A DNA stretch of 64,000 nucleotides from Lumnitzera littorea (Eukaryota; Streptophyta; Magnoliopsida; Myrtales; Combretaceae). A program made the translations under genes and the position numbers. How positions within the stretch are numbered: position 1 is the first letter of the stretch; every line of letters begins with the position of its first letter. Shown here piece after piece: positions 43,910 through 56,600 of this stretch. The stretch is taken from assembly GCA_024138015.1 (NCBI GenBank), contig JAMXBB010000007.1, positions 113,512,840 to 113,576,839 of the forward strand, given 5' to 3'. The notes below the pieces were generated by a model. That model was not told where the DNA came from and made no database searches. It saw only the letters and a list, made by a program, of their open reading frames with translations.

Positions 43910-45118
43910 TTAGTTTATGGGTTGTCTCACCAGTTGGAAATTTCTCGTTAACTCCACTGGCTCTATTTCCACTATTGCATTCGGGTTTTTAATGAATCTT
44001 CTCAACATGGATACATGGAATACATTATGATAGCCTGATAGACTTGGAGGTAAAGCCACTCGATACGATACATTGCCAACTTTCTCCAACACTTCAAATG
44101 AACCAATGTAACGTGGGCTCAGTTTTCCCCTTGAACCAAACCGTCTAAGTCCTTTAAATGGGCTTATTTTAATATAAACATAATCACCAACTTCAAATTC
44201 CAAGGGTCTTTTCTTCAAATCAACCCAACTCTTATAACGGTTCTGAGCTTCTTTCATCCGTTGTCGTACAATCTTAATCTTCTCACTTGTTTGATTAATT
44301 ATGTCTGGTCCAATCATGGCATACTCTTCGTGATCCCAATACAGTGGTGATCTGCATTTCCTCCCATATAATGCTTCATAAGGTGCCATCTGTATTGTTG
44401 CATGATAACTATTATTGTAGGCAAATTCTATCAACGGTAAATATTTATCCCAATCACCTCCAAAATCCAACACGCAAGCTCATAACATATCTTCTAAAGT
44501 TTGAATTGTTCGCTCAGACTGCCCGTCTGTTTGTGGGTGATAGGCTGTACCAAACTGCAACTTTGTACCCAAAGCTCTATGTAAGCTCTCCCAGAATTTG
44601 GATACAAACCGACTATCTCGGTCAGAAACAATACTCTCAGGAACTCCATGTAGCCTTATTATTTCTCGAACATACAGCCTAGCCATCTTTTCCATTGAAT
44701 CACCCGTCCGATAAGGTAAGAAATGTGCACTTTTTGTTAATCTATCCACAACTACCCAAATGGAATCGTATCCAACTTGAGTCCTTGGTAATGCTACTAC
44801 AAAATCCATAGTAATATGATCCCATTTTCATCGCGGTATTTCTAATAGTTGTAATAATCCACCCGGTCTTTGGTGTTCTGCTTTGACTTGTTGGCATGTA
44901 AGGCATTCCGATACATACTGTGCCACTTCTCTCTTCATCCCATTCCACCAATACATGAGTTTTAAATCTTGGTACATTTTATTTCCTCCCGGGTGCACAG
45001 TATAACCTGTAATGTGTGCTTCATCCAAAATTCGCTTCCTTATGTCAGCATCTTGTGGTACACATATTCTTCCTCTAAACTTTATTAGACCTCTATCATC
45101 CACCTTAAAGTCAGGGTC
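43910..45118 (-). pseudogene. Family A Ty3/gypsy integrase (Del/Tekay-like), two nonsense codons
   Basis: One minus-strand frame covers the segment. It holds the integrase HHCC zinc-binding part (GYTVHPGGNKMYQDLK, CLTCQQVKAEHQRPGG), the DDE core (MDFVVALPRTQ, IVSDRDSRF, YHPQTDGQSERT) and the C-terminal GDYVYIKISPFKGLRRFG, KLSPRYIG, VFHVSMLRRF. Two stops interrupt it: one at about 44810 in the place of the Trp of WKWDH, and one at about 44475 where CGA (Arg) became TGA. The protein stops at 43910 after LTRNFQLVRQPIN, before the chromodomain normally expected in this lineage. The right end is fused in frame to family B integrase. Confidence 0.85.
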
Positions 45119-45967
45119 TTGTCCGTTACTTAATCCAAGGACAAAGTCCATACTCAAATCAACCTGTGGTTTGGTCGGAACAAGCATAAGCATTGCATTC
45201 CCTTGTTCTGCTTGACTTTTTACTTTCTTGCAGATAGTGCATCCCCCAATCACACAATGTACGTTACATTTCATTCTAGGCCAAAAGAACCTATCATTCA
45301 ATGGTTCATACGTTCTCTAAAATGCTTAAAGAGTCTTTTACTGTAGGCTTCCCTTATCGGTAACTCTTTAATCAAACAAGTTGACACACACAATTTACCA
45401 CCACTAAACAGATAGCATCCTCCATATGGTACTCATCTACAATTCTTCCATCTCTGCAGTGCTTATATATAAGGCCAAAATGAGAATAATCTGATACTAT
45501 TCTTTAATGCTTGCAAACCCTAATAATTTGGTTTGCAACTTAATGAGAAGAATATGTCTTTTTAGTAGAGCATTGAAAACTACATTGTTCTTGTCTTGCT
45601 TGTATTTTATGAGAAAACTAAATCCCTCTAGAAATTCAATCTATTGAGCTTGGTTTTTGGAAAGCTTTGTTTGGCTTTGCAAATATCTCAAGGACTCATG
45701 ATTTGTGTATATGACAAATTCCTTTGGTAGGAGATAATGTTGCCATACATGAAGAGCTTAGATTAGGGCTGAAAGTTTTTTGTAATAAACAGAATGATTT
45801 AATTATGCTCCTCTATGCTTCTCACTATGATAAGCGATAAGTCGACCTTCTTGCAACAGCACAACTCTGATGCCGATACCTAAAGCATCGTATTTAAGCT
45901 CAAACACTTTATCAAAGTTTGATAATGATACGGATTCTGTGGATAAACACATGGACCCAATATCACG
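45119..45967 (-). mobile_element. Family B gypsy RNase H and integrase N-terminal fragment
   Basis: Minus-strand pieces: FDKVFELKYDALGIGI and VLLQEGRLIAYHSEK (RT to RNase H), YLQSQTKLSK-like and EFLEGFSFLIKYK (RNase H), then FFWPRMKCNVHCVIGGC and CTICKKVKSQAEQ, DLSMDFVLGLSNG (integrase zinc-binding region and start of the core). Several stops are present. It is joined in frame to family A integrase at about 45118 and interrupted at the left of the next LTR near 45968. The integrase core between this piece and 42010 is missing. Confidence 0.75.
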
Positions 45968-46545
45968 TGTAATAAAAAAGGTGGGTTCAAGCTGCGAAAT
46001 GGCTTGAAAAATAGATGACAATCGAAGGTTGAGTAAGGGTTCTTGTATATTGACATTGGGTATGACGCACTAACGCTTTATACGAGTTCAGGTCACACTT
46101 AATATGATACATAAGTTAGCCGGAGGCCACTCGTCACTGGTCCACATTTAAATGGGCTAGATAAAAGCAGCTTAAGAATAAGCAAAAGGACACTTAACTC
46201 AAGTGGGAGTAAAAAGTTCAATGTATTCTCTATATATAATGATAATATGGCTATTATAACTTGAAAGTGTTTATAGTACTTAATTAGGGTAAGTCGTAAG
46301 TTACAGGAAATTATAGAAAAAGGATTTCTACTAGTTGGGAAAAGGGGTAACAATTTATAGGGGTAACAATGTAATCGTGTAAAGAGAATATGCACTGTCA
46401 GAAAGGACAATATAAATGTTAGAAAGGACATGCATGCGTAATTCTGTAGTCCCAATAATGCTGTGATCCGTACAAGGGTAGGCCTTGATTAAGTTGGATC
46501 AACATTGGTAGGTCGGCAACTCTAATTGCTAAGACTGCACAAGGG
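45968..46545 (-). mobile_element. Family B LTR, part 1 (interrupted by a solo LTR)
   Basis: Aligned with 60798-61687: TAATAAAAAAGGTGGGTTC, GAGTAAGGGTTCTTGTA, ATGACGCACTAACGC, AAATGGGCTAGATAA, TTCAATGTATTCTCTATATAT. It continues at 49654 after the inserted LTR A, with the 5 bases AAGGG duplicated at the join. Confidence 0.8.
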
Positions 46546-47116
46546 TGTAAGCCCCACAACCAGTCACTTAAGGTTTCGATCGGCTGAAAGATCCGATCAA
46601 GCCTAAATTATAAGTAAAACTAGAAATATTAATAAAAATAATCTCGTAAGTTTGAATTTATGAAAATAAGCAATAAAATAAAAGACTATAAAAATTTCAA
46701 ATTTTAAATATATAACTCGTTATTTATCGAAAATGCATAAAATACATTCCAATAATTAACGAATCGCTAAAGATAAATTATATGTATACAAAAAATCATA
46801 AAATGACCTAAATAATATTTAGGAATATTCATTTGTACTATATATGAATTTATATGTAGGTAGAAATATGCGTAATTACTTAAAATACGTAAAATGTGCT
46901 AAAATAATACTAAATAATTAAAGAAAATTCATAATTAATTAAGAAAAAATAAAGAAAAATCATAAAAAATAAGGAATGATCCAAAATTGGGTCGTGGCAA
47001 CTGGGGAAAATAAGGAAAAAATCAGCCAATTAAATTAGAGCAACATAAAAGCCAAAAATTAAGAGATTTTGGCAATGTCTTGTCCAATTTAATGTACATT
47101 AATTACTACAAAGCTC

Positions 47117-47124
47117 TATAAATA
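47117..47124 (+). promoter_or_regulatory. TATA box of the family A LTR
   Basis: CTCTATAAATAG, conserved in the sister LTR (58362-58369). It lies about 570 bases into the LTR, followed by a purine-rich AGAGAAAAA segment, consistent with a U3/R border. Confidence 0.6.
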
Positions 47125-49086
47125 GGAAAAAAAGTCACAGAGCTCATTTGGATAGTTAGAAATGAGAGAAAAATAGAGAACTTCGAAAATTCAAGAGAAA
47201 AACTAGAGAAAAAAAAAAAGAAAGGAAAACTGTGCAATTAGGGCCATAAAGGGGAACCTACACCAGACAAGCAGCTGGGAGTGGACAGCCAACACCACCA
47301 CAAGGTGGTGTTGGCGCCCAGACCGGTCGATAAGGCCACGGTAGCCGGCGGTAGCCGGAGCCACCTAGAACGGTGAGTTTAATTTCTAGCCCGATTTTGT
47401 GTAATTTTGTAAAAAAATAGTAAATATTCTTAGAAAATTATGAATTTTGTTATTCTAGAATATTTTTGTATGTAGTTTTTAGGAAAAATATTATTTTGAT
47501 GAAAATATGTCCCGTAATATATGGTCCTTAAGAAATCGTGCAAAACCGAGCATGTTTCGGTTTAGAAATAAATGACCTTAAGAGTGTATTTTTGAACCCA
47601 AAATTTTTGTGTAGACTACTTAGATGATATAGAACAGTGCTATAAAGCCTGTTTTCAAAAATTAATTTTCTAGATTTTTAGATAATTTTTAGGTCTTAAA
47701 ATGAGGCATAAAATGGCTAATTTAGGGTTAATAAAGTAATTAAATGGTTAATTACTGATTTAGTAAATAAGTATATGTTTTAGGATGTTGAAATCTGATG
47801 GAGTATGATACTTGTAGTATTTAGGGTGTTAGATGTAATTATTAGGTTAATTATATAGTAAATGAGTAATAGGGAAAAATAGTAAATTTTAAGTTAATTT
47901 TGTAAACTAAGGTAATTAGTAGTAAAATCTGATTTAGGATGAATTTAGACATTTGAAATGATAATTGATGTTGGGAGATAGTAATTAGAGTGATAAAAAT
48001 ATTAGATGTGTATTATGTATATAATAAGTAATAGTACATAATACACAATTATTAGAAATATAATAAATAGAAAATATTAGAATAAAAATTGATATTATGC
48101 TAATAAGAAAAATATACAATGAATCTGATAAGAAACTTGAATTTATGTAATTATATGAAAAATATAAAAATTTTTCACATCAGGAGTAAATTCAATACAC
48201 TAATAAGAATTTAAGTGGACCGAGTGAAATAAAATACTAATTAGAGGTAATGATGGTATTTAGGAGATCGGGAAGTAATGTGATTAATTTCACATTATGA
48301 GTTGAAACGAATTTCTAGAGTTTAAGTATAAAAAAATACTTAGAAATCAAACTAGAACCTAATTTAGAAATCGATGCGGAAATTGAACCCAAACCTAACC
48401 CCAAACCTAGAATATTGTAAAAGACTTAGAACCTAGATAATTTGGTATATTAAACCCTAAACAAAACATAACAATAAGCGTTATAGGATAAAATGAACCT
48501 ATAATAGTTATATGAAAAATTGAAACCACGTTTATATTATAGGAATGATCGGCGATGGCCTGAGTAAGTCGAACCTCAAGTAAGTGAGCGAGGAGTCAAG
48601 GGAAGTTGGGATTAATACGATACTGTATTTTGGAGGCTTGAGATTATGCTTAGTTATGCTTGTTAAATAGTTGGTTGTGTGCATGTGCTTAATTATGAGT
48701 TATGCTATAGTTCTATTTGTTGTTTTGGCATGTATTGTATGACTTATATGAAATGAATGATCACCCTAAATTGGACCTAATCAAATATACGACTTGTAAT
48801 CATAATTGAACCTGCATAGCAACCCATTAGGGGAAACCTAGGACTCTCCGGCCAAATACCAACCCCTTCGAAAGGGATAGTACATGATTGCATAATAATC
48901 CTTTCTTTATCCTTAGTCGAACTAAGTGACAGGAAAGGAGGTCGCTGTGAGGGTGAAGTCAATGGTTCGAAGGTAGTCGCGGGAGGAGCGAGGTCTCCAT
49001 TGCATAAGTCTGGGATTGGTCGTGAGCTGTTGCATTAATGGCAACTCCTCAACCCGGATTAGAGCGGGCGCAATTTCTCTAATCTT

Positions 49087-49120
49087 ACGACGGGCCGGAC
49101 AACGTCGTCCGGCCCGTCGT
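49087..49120. repeat. Perfect inverted repeat: 14-bp stem, 6-base loop
   Basis: ACGACGGGCCGGAC, loop AACGTC, GTCCGGCCCGTCGT. The stem is very GC-rich. The sister LTRs have only the single arm (ACGACGAGCCGGATAACGTC at about 60283), so the second arm is a local inverted duplication in this copy. Confidence 0.9.
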
Positions 49121-49653
49121 GAGATGGCATTTGCTTGCACATGCATTGCACCTAATAAGTTGATTGAAAACTTTGTTGTGTTTATGGTATAATTTTAAGT
49201 CTTTCATCCTAACTTATTGAGCTGTGGTTACTCACATTCCTATAGACGTCGTGCAGGTGCTGGCTAAGAAGCAGCAAACAACTACTTTGAAGCTAGCAAC
49301 TGCTGAATCCTGAGGAGTGAGGAAAAACATTGAAGAATAAATACACATTTTTAAGGTCTAAGTTTTTATTTTAGGATTAGTTTTCATTTATGAATAATGT
49401 AATAACTAGAAAATATATTACAGAGAAATATTGTAAACTTTAATTGTAATAACTGAATTATAGTGTATGTATATATTTTCTCACTTTCTTAGGTAAATGA
49501 TTTATTTAAATTACAAACTATTTACTTCAAAGCGGGTTAGTCGTGGATGCCTTGTGTAGATCAGGTCTAAGATAGCGGTTGTAAGGCCAACTTCTATCTT
49601 AGGATGGTTTACACGACGGGGCTGTTACGACTCTACCGCTTCGGGGCATGACA

Positions 49654-49977
49654 AAGGGTTGGCTCAAGGATAACTCACACTCAAGATTGGCCTCGGATGG
49701 TCGGCTCCTGATAGTTGTTAGGTCAACCTCGGCATTGTAGAGATGGTTATATCCAGATTTGGTACTTGGCTAGTGTGTTGCAAAGGGGTTAGCTTAGCTC
49801 GATACGTCAATTGATTGCCTTGGTAGTCTCTTGGATAGTATAGAAAGCAAAGTAGCTCGACAGATCAAACTGGGGTAAACACTGTGCCTCGACGCTTAAC
49901 TCACCTTGGACAGCTCAGCAAACCATCTAAGAAAGCCCTCGGGTTCGGGAGCGCATGATTGATCCTTAACCCTATCA
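49654..49977 (-). mobile_element. Family B LTR, part 2
   Basis: Continuation of 45968-46545, aligned with 61355-61687: AAGGGTTGGCTCAAGGAT, CTCCTGATAGTTGTTAG, AACTCACCTTGGACAGCT, ending CTTAACCCTATCA. Read on the minus strand the LTR starts TGATAGGG, directly after a polypurine tract (CTGGAGGGGA) next to the integrase end. With part 1 it makes a 3' LTR of about 0.9 kb. Confidence 0.8.
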
Positions 49978-52602
49978 TCCCCTCCAGATTGTTTGAGATT
50001 TGGGATCAAATCTGGTTTAGCTCTAGGTTGCTCGTCCTTGAGAGTGTAAGTTTGAAGATCGATAATGTTGAAGAAGCCTGAGACTCAATATCCTTCAAGT
50101 AATTCAATCCTATAAGCATTAAGATTGATTTTTTCAAGCACTTTGAAAGGTTTGTCGACTTTGAGAGATAGCTTACTCTTCTTCAAGCTTGGGAATCGTT
50201 CCTTACTGAGACTTATCCAAACTAAATCACCTGGTTGAAATTCTCTATTCCTCCATCCTCGACTTCGCTTCTCAAGCTTAGTACTAGCTCAGCTCAATTG
50301 CTCTATAACCTTCTGGTGCATGGCTTTGACGGCTTTAACTCTTTCAACGACTGGCCAGTCATCACCAAGCTTCAGTTGGGGTGCTTGGTCCATCAGGAGC
50401 TCGAGGTTGAACCTATAGGTGACCTTGAATGGAGACATGCTTATTATGCTATTAGCGGTCCTATTGTAGGCGAACTTAACAATTGACAGACATAGATCCC
50501 AGTCAACCATGTTTCGTTTGACAGCAACCTGTAGCATAGTCCCTATGGTTGTATTGACAACCTCAGTTTGTCCATCAATCTATGGATGGCAGGACATGTA
50601 GTACAACAGCTTGGTTCCCATTCGCTTCCATAACGTCCTTCAAAAGTGGCTTATGAACTTGGGGTCTTAGTTTGAAACAATGGTTCTAGGTACACTGTGA
50701 AGCTTGATTACTTCTTGTAAGAAAAAAAAAAAAAAAAAAAAAGATAGCCAAAACGTTGTTAGTTTTAAGACAGGGCACAAAATATGCCATCTTACTAAAT
50801 CAGTCCACAACCACCATAATAGAGTCATTACCTTAGGACGTCCTTGGCAATCCTAACATGAAGTCTATACTGAGCTTGGACTACGGTTTGGTTGGAACGA
50901 ACAAGGGTAGATAATGTTCTTACTCAGTTTAGCTCTTTGCCTTTTGGTAGGTTACACATTTCTCCAACACGGACTGCACGTCTCTCAACATTCTTGGCCA
51001 AAAGAATATCACAGATAATACTTCATGGGTTCGGCGTTAGCCAAAGTGTCTGGTTAATCCTCCTCTATGTGCCTTGCATACTAGTAATTCTCTTGTGGAA
51101 TAAGTCAGGATACATGGCCTCCTCTTCATGAATAAGTATGCGTCCTCTCCGTGATAGTCATTTAGTGTCTGTCCTTCCTTACATCGAGCATAGATAAGAC
51201 CAAAATGTAGATCCTCAACATAAATATTTTATATCATTGAAAGACCAAGTAGTCTTGTTTGCAGCTCAGTCAAGAGGGTATACCGTCTCGATAGGGTGTT
51301 TTTGGTAGGTTACACATTTCTCTAACACGGACTACACGTCTCTCAGCATTCTTGGCCAAAAGAATCTCGTAGATAATACTTCATGGGTTCAGCGTTAACC
51401 AAAGTGTCTGGTTAATCCTCCTCTATGTGCCTTGCACACGAGTAATTCTCTCATGGAATAAGTCAGGATACATGGCCTCCTCTTCGTGAATAAGTATTCG
51501 TCCTCTCTGTGATAGTCATTTAGTGTCTGTCCTTCCTTACATCGAGCATAGATAAGACCAAAATGTAGATCCTCAACATAAATATTTTATATCGTTGAAA
51601 GACCAAGTAGTCTTGTTTGCAGCTCAGTCGGGAGGGTATGCCGTCTCGATAGGGTGTCAGCTACTACATTATTCCTTACATTCTTGTATTTTACGACATA
51701 AGAAAAACCCTCCATGAACTCGACCCATTTAGCTTGCCTTAGATACAACTTAAGTTGGCTCTTCAAATACCTTAAGAATTCATAATTGGTGTAGATCACA
51801 AATTCCTCAAGCAACAAATAGTGTTACCATACCGTTAGGGCTCGGATTAAAGAGTATAACTCCTTGTCATAAATAGAATAGTTGCGTATAACTTCTCGAA
51901 GTTTTAATAGGTTGGCCTTTTTGCATCAGCATAGCACCTATGCCTAATTCGAATGCATCACACTCTACTTCGAACACTTTGTTAAAGCTCAGCAAAGTTA
52001 AGACAGGGGCTATGGTCAGCCTCTCTTTCACCTCCTCAAAACTCTTCTTTTCTTTCTCTTCTCATCTAAATTCAACGCTCTTCTTTGACAATTTGGTAAG
52101 TGAGGTCGCAATCGTGCTGAAATTCCTTATAAATCTGTAATAAAACGATGCTAAGTCGTGGAAACTTCTCACGTCTATAAAATAGGTTGGCTCAGGCCAT
52201 TTTATAATCACTCTTATTTTCTCATCATTGACTCGAATGTCACCTTTACTCACAACAAACCCTAAGAAGATCACCTCGAATCGCCAAAAGTTGTATTTCT
52301 TCAAATTGGATTAGAGTTGTTCAGCTCGGAGTTTTGCAAAGAGTCTTTGGAGATGCTCCCAGTGAGTCTCCAAGTTGGAGCCGTATACCAGAATGTCATC
52401 AATATAAACTACGACAAACCTTCTTATTAATTCTTGGACCACATGATTCATTAGGCACATAAATGTGCTCGACACATTGGACGATCTAAATAGCATTACA
52501 AGCCATTCATATAAACCATGTTGTGTCTTGAATGTAATCTTCTACTCATTACCCTCGCGCATTCGAATTTGATGACATCTAGATTTAAGGTCAATCTTGG
52601 AG
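49978..52602 (-). mobile_element. Family B gypsy pol: integrase, RNase H, part of RT (decayed)
   Basis: Minus-strand order from the right: RT (52311-52496: SSNVSSTFMCLMNHVVQEL, FVVVYIDDILVYG with catalytic IDD intact), RT end (52062-52304: FLGFVVSKGDIRVNDEK, VRSFHDLASFYYRF), RNase H (51587-51817: YTNYEFLRYLKSQLKL, NNVVADTLSRRH), the integrase zinc-binding part in a 358-bp tandem duplication, and the integrase core and C-terminus (50289-50900: DWDLCLSIVKFAYNRT; 49990-50280: C-terminal domain). Frameshifts and stops separate the pieces. The right end is interrupted by the solo LTR at 52608. Confidence 0.85.
50942..51657 (-). repeat. Direct tandem duplication of 358 bp inside pol
   Basis: 50942-51299 and 51300-51657 are near-identical copies, both starting TTTTGGTAGGTTACACATTT and ending CTCGATAGGGTGT. 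They cover the RNase H end and integrase zinc-binding region. The copies differ at scattered single positions (for example CAAGAGG/CGGGAGG). Confidence 0.9.
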
Positions 52603-52607
52603 AACAT

Positions 52608-55530
52608 TGTAAGCCCTAAAAATAAGCCAAGTAATTGCAAGATCGAATTTAGTACACAAAGTTTAAAGTGATCGGTTAAAGAATTTAATCAAATCTAAAT
52701 TACAAACTAAAGCTAGAAATATTAGTAAAAATGACTCTATAAGTTTGAATTTAAGAAAATAAGTAATAAAATAAGAGAATATAAAATTTTCAAATTCTAA
52801 GTATATTACTTGTTATTTATAGAAAGTACGTAAAATGCATTTTGATAACTAAGAAATCGCTAGAGATAAATTATATGTATAGTAAAAATCATAGAATGAT
52901 CTAAATAATATTTATGAGTGTTTACTTGTATCTCACATGTATTTACTTGTAGGTAGAAATATGCGAAATTACCTAAATCGCCCGAAATTAGCGAAAAATT
53001 TACTAAATAATTAAAGAAAATTATAAAAAAAATTAAGGAAAAATAAAAAAAAAATCAAGGAAAGGGGGAATCAACCAGATCAAGTCGTGGTAGTAAGAGG
53101 AGTAAGAAACCAAAATTAACCAATAAAAAACAAGAAACAAAAAAGGCAAAATGGAAGAGAAATGAGCCTTGTCTTATTTTAATTAATGCACAATAATTCC
53201 TACAAGACCTTATAATTGGCAAGAAAATTTACAAAGCTCATTTGGTTAGTTGGGAATTGGAAAAAATTGAGAGAGAAAATTAGGGTTTTAGAAATTTTGT
53301 CCTAAATTTATGCAGATAGGGCAAGAAGGTCGAACCTACACACCACCACCACCTCACTCCAAACACATTGCTTAGACCAGTTGACACACTTGAACCGATG
53401 TTGGAGGCCAAAAAGCTTTCGAATTAGGTGAATCTCACATTTTCTCCAATTTTGTAAAATTCCTTAAAATTATTTATTATACTCAGAAAATTATGAAATT
53501 TATTATTTTGATGTTTTATTATATGTAGATTTAAAGAAAAATAGTGATTAAGTTTAATCACATCTATAAATATAGGGTTCTTAAAAAATTAGATAAAACC
53601 GAATATTATTAGAATTAGAAATAAATAGGCTTAGGAGTATAATTTGGAGCTCAATTTTTTTCTGCAGAATGCTTAAGTGATATAAAACAGTGCTATGAAA
53701 CCATTTTTTTTTTAAATTAATTTTTGAAATTTTTAAGTATATTTTTAGCCTTAAAATGATGAAAAAAATAGGTAATTTTGACTTAATTAAGTGATTAAAT
53801 GATTAATTACTGATTTAAAAGGTAATTAGATGTTTAAGGATGTTAATCTCTGATGTAAAAACCTAATCCTAGTCTTTGGAGTGTTAATTGTAATTAATAT
53901 GGGAATTATGTGGTAATTGTAGGAAATTTAGGAATATGAGAAATTAGGATTTTAATAAATATAAAAAAAGGTTAAATTGGATAAATAATAATAATATCAG
54001 TATAAAAGAAATCTGATACAGAAATTAATTTTAGTTAATTGGATAAAAAATGTAAAATCCTTTCACATCGAGAGTAAATCTAGTACCTTAATTAGGATTA
54101 GAGTATATCGAATAGATTTAAATACTAAATTAAGACCCGGTATAATATTAGAATATTCGAGCTTAATGTAATTAATTTTACATTAGGATTCGAGCATATT
54201 GAGGATTCCTTGTAGTTAAAAATAATTTAGAACTAAAACTGAAATCTAATTTAGAAACCAAACCCCGAGTTAATGTAGAGTGAATCATTAATAAATAATA
54301 GGTATATATGGAGAAGTGAACTAAATTATAACTTAGAATATGTATCGTCAAAGTATAAGTATTAAAAAGACATATTTGTATTATAGGGTATTTGAAGACG
54401 AATCATCCTGTAATTAAGTGATTGAGTAACTAAGAATTCTAAGTAAGTTAGGTTTATTACTTTACAGTATTTGGAGTACTATTTTAGGGTGCTCAGAGAC
54501 CTAAGATTATATATAATTGTGATTGTAAGTAGTTTTATACACATGTTTGAGTATCTGAATTCATATTGGAATTTGTGTTGTGATTGATGATTGTAATGAC
54601 TGAATTGGTGTGAAATTGTTTGAACACCCTAAATGGAACCTAATTATAATCGATCTTAAAATCCTAAATTATCATGCATTGCAACCCTTTAGGAAACTAT
54701 TAAGATTCTCCAACCAAACACCGGCACCTTCGAAAAAAATAGCACTAGATAGCAAATTGGTCTTTTTTTTCATCTTTAGTCGAACTAAGTGATAAGAGAG
54801 GAGGTCGCGGTGAGAATGAGGGCATTGGTTCGATAGATAGTCTTAGGAGGAGTAGTGTCTCTATTACACAAACCTAGGTTTGATTGTGAGCTATTGCAAA
54901 CATGAAAACTCCTCAACTTGGATTTGAGCAGGTGAAATTACTCTAATTTCGCAACGGACCGGACTACGTTGTGTAATGATACTTACTTATTGCATTGCGT
55001 GAAAATAATTACTTGATAATCTTATTTGTGTTTATATACATTTATGAGTCTCCAATTCAACTTATTGAGCTATAGTTTGTCATACCCGTATAGATCCTTT
55101 TGCAAGTCTTGATCTCTAATTACTTTGATTAATATGCCGCCCTACAACTATCTAAAGGTTAGTTCTTTTTGAAGCTTGGGGGTATGAGGATCAAATTGCC
55201 TAGTAGTTAATTTATATCTAGAGTCTCACTAGTATCTTTAAGACTGATATTTGATATGTAAATCAACTGACTGTTATAATATGTGTAGAATCACCTTGGA
55301 ATTCTACAATAATGTACATGTAATCATATATATATATATATATATGTATATGTTGACTTGAAGCTTTAACATTTACTGTAACTTTAGTTAAATTTTTAAT
55401 TGAATTGTTTACTTTAAAGCAAAGGGTTATCGATGCCTTGTGTTTATGATAAGCACTGTAAGGTCAGTTATTATCATAAAATGGTTTATACGGCGAGACT
55501 ATTGCGACTCTGCGACTTCGGGGCGTAACA
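52608..55530 (+). mobile_element. Solo LTR of family A, older and diverged (2923 bp)
   Basis: Starts TGTAAGCCCTAAAAATAAGCC and ends CGACTTCGGGGCGTAACA. Flanks are AACAT (52603-52607) and AACAC (55531-55535), one mismatch. Colinear with 46546-49653 along its length but clearly more diverged, and the TATA region has decayed to CTTATAATTGG. It splits the RT of the family B element. A TA microsatellite lies at 55327-55345. Confidence 0.88.
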
Positions 55531-55535
55531 AACAC

Positions 55536-56600
55536 TCCTGCTCTGCTTAATTCGTCTAGCATGTCATCAAGCCTAAGTATGACATACCTGTTCTTAATGG
55601 TGATTCGATTGATCACTCAGCTATTCACACACATCCTCCAAGAACCATCCTTCTTTAGTACTAACAAGGCCGGTACGGTACTGAGGCTAAGGGACTCCTG
55701 CATATATCCTTTCCTCATTAACTCATCTACTTACTTCTATAGTTTGGTGGCCTATTCAGGATTTAGCCTGTAAGCAGGCTTGTTTAGCAGTGTGGCTTCC
55801 GGCTGCAGGTCGATCGCATGCTCGACGCCTCAGATGGGAGGCAGACCTTCCTATAGCTCATTGAGGAATAGATCGGCAGACTCGTTTAATAAGGTTTTTA
55901 CCTCTGCAGGCAATTCCTCTTCCTTGGGTCTCATCTCCAAAATTCTTTGAACAAGCAGATAAGTCAATCCTTGGAGCTCCATCTCCAATTTTTGTTCGGC
56001 TCGAATCATCACCAAAGCCTCTTTCTTCAAGGTTCGGCTAAGTTAGGATTACATGACCTTTACCTGCTCGGTAGTCATAAGTCTTAATTTCATCCTCTTG
56101 CCTTCATGCTCCACAGAGCATGTATTCCTCTTTCCGTCATATAAAACTGTTCGATTAAACATCTATGGCCGTCCTAGTAGAATGTAGGACGTACTTATGG
56201 GCAGTACATCACAGAGTACTTCATCTCGATATTTGTCAATGTAAATTGATATAGACACCTGCTTATTCACCTGTAGGGTTTCCTTGTCACTAAGTTAATG
56301 AACCTTGTAAGTTTCGAGTAAGGGGTGATTGGCAATTTCAACAGCTGGATAATAAATATAGTGGCTGCATTGGTGCAACTCTTACTATCAATGATCAGCA
56401 CGCACAGTGATTCATCCATCTTGTATCCAATATGGAAGAGATTTTCCCTTTATTCGCCTTTGGGTACGAGACCGACGCTCATCGTCCTTGTTAACACTAG
56501 AGTAGCTGGCATAAAGTTGTCTTCCTTACTGTAGATAACTTTCTCCAAGAACAGTTCGATCTGCTTGACCTCCTTCAACTCCTTTTCTTCCTCATCAGTA
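55536..56600 (-). mobile_element. Family B gypsy protease and N-terminal RT (decayed)
   Basis: Continuation of the RT split by the solo LTR. On the minus strand: EGLPPI, GVEHAIDLQPEATLLNKPAY, RKGYMQESLSLSTVPALLVL, KKDGSWRMCV, NRITIKNRYVILRLDDMLDE. These are the usual blocks around the start of gypsy RT. Protease is only faintly visible to the right (about 56100-56500). Multiple stops. Confidence 0.75.

Larger units (their letters stand above)
46546..49653 (+). mobile_element. Complete solo LTR of family A (3108 bp) with perfect target-site duplication
   Basis: It begins TGTAAGCCCCACAACC and ends CTTCGGGGCATGACA, flanked on both sides by AAGGG (46541-46545 and 49654-49658). No pol or gag lies between these flanks, so this is a solo LTR produced by LTR-LTR recombination. 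It is colinear with 57791-60797 and, more diverged, 52608-55530. A TATAAATA box sits at 47117 and the strand follows from that and from the TG/CA ends. No ORF of note. Confidence 0.93.

Noticed and set aside
44344..44682. 112-codon plus-strand ORF
   Set aside because: Shadow of the minus-strand family A integrase, whose conserved motifs are on the other strand.
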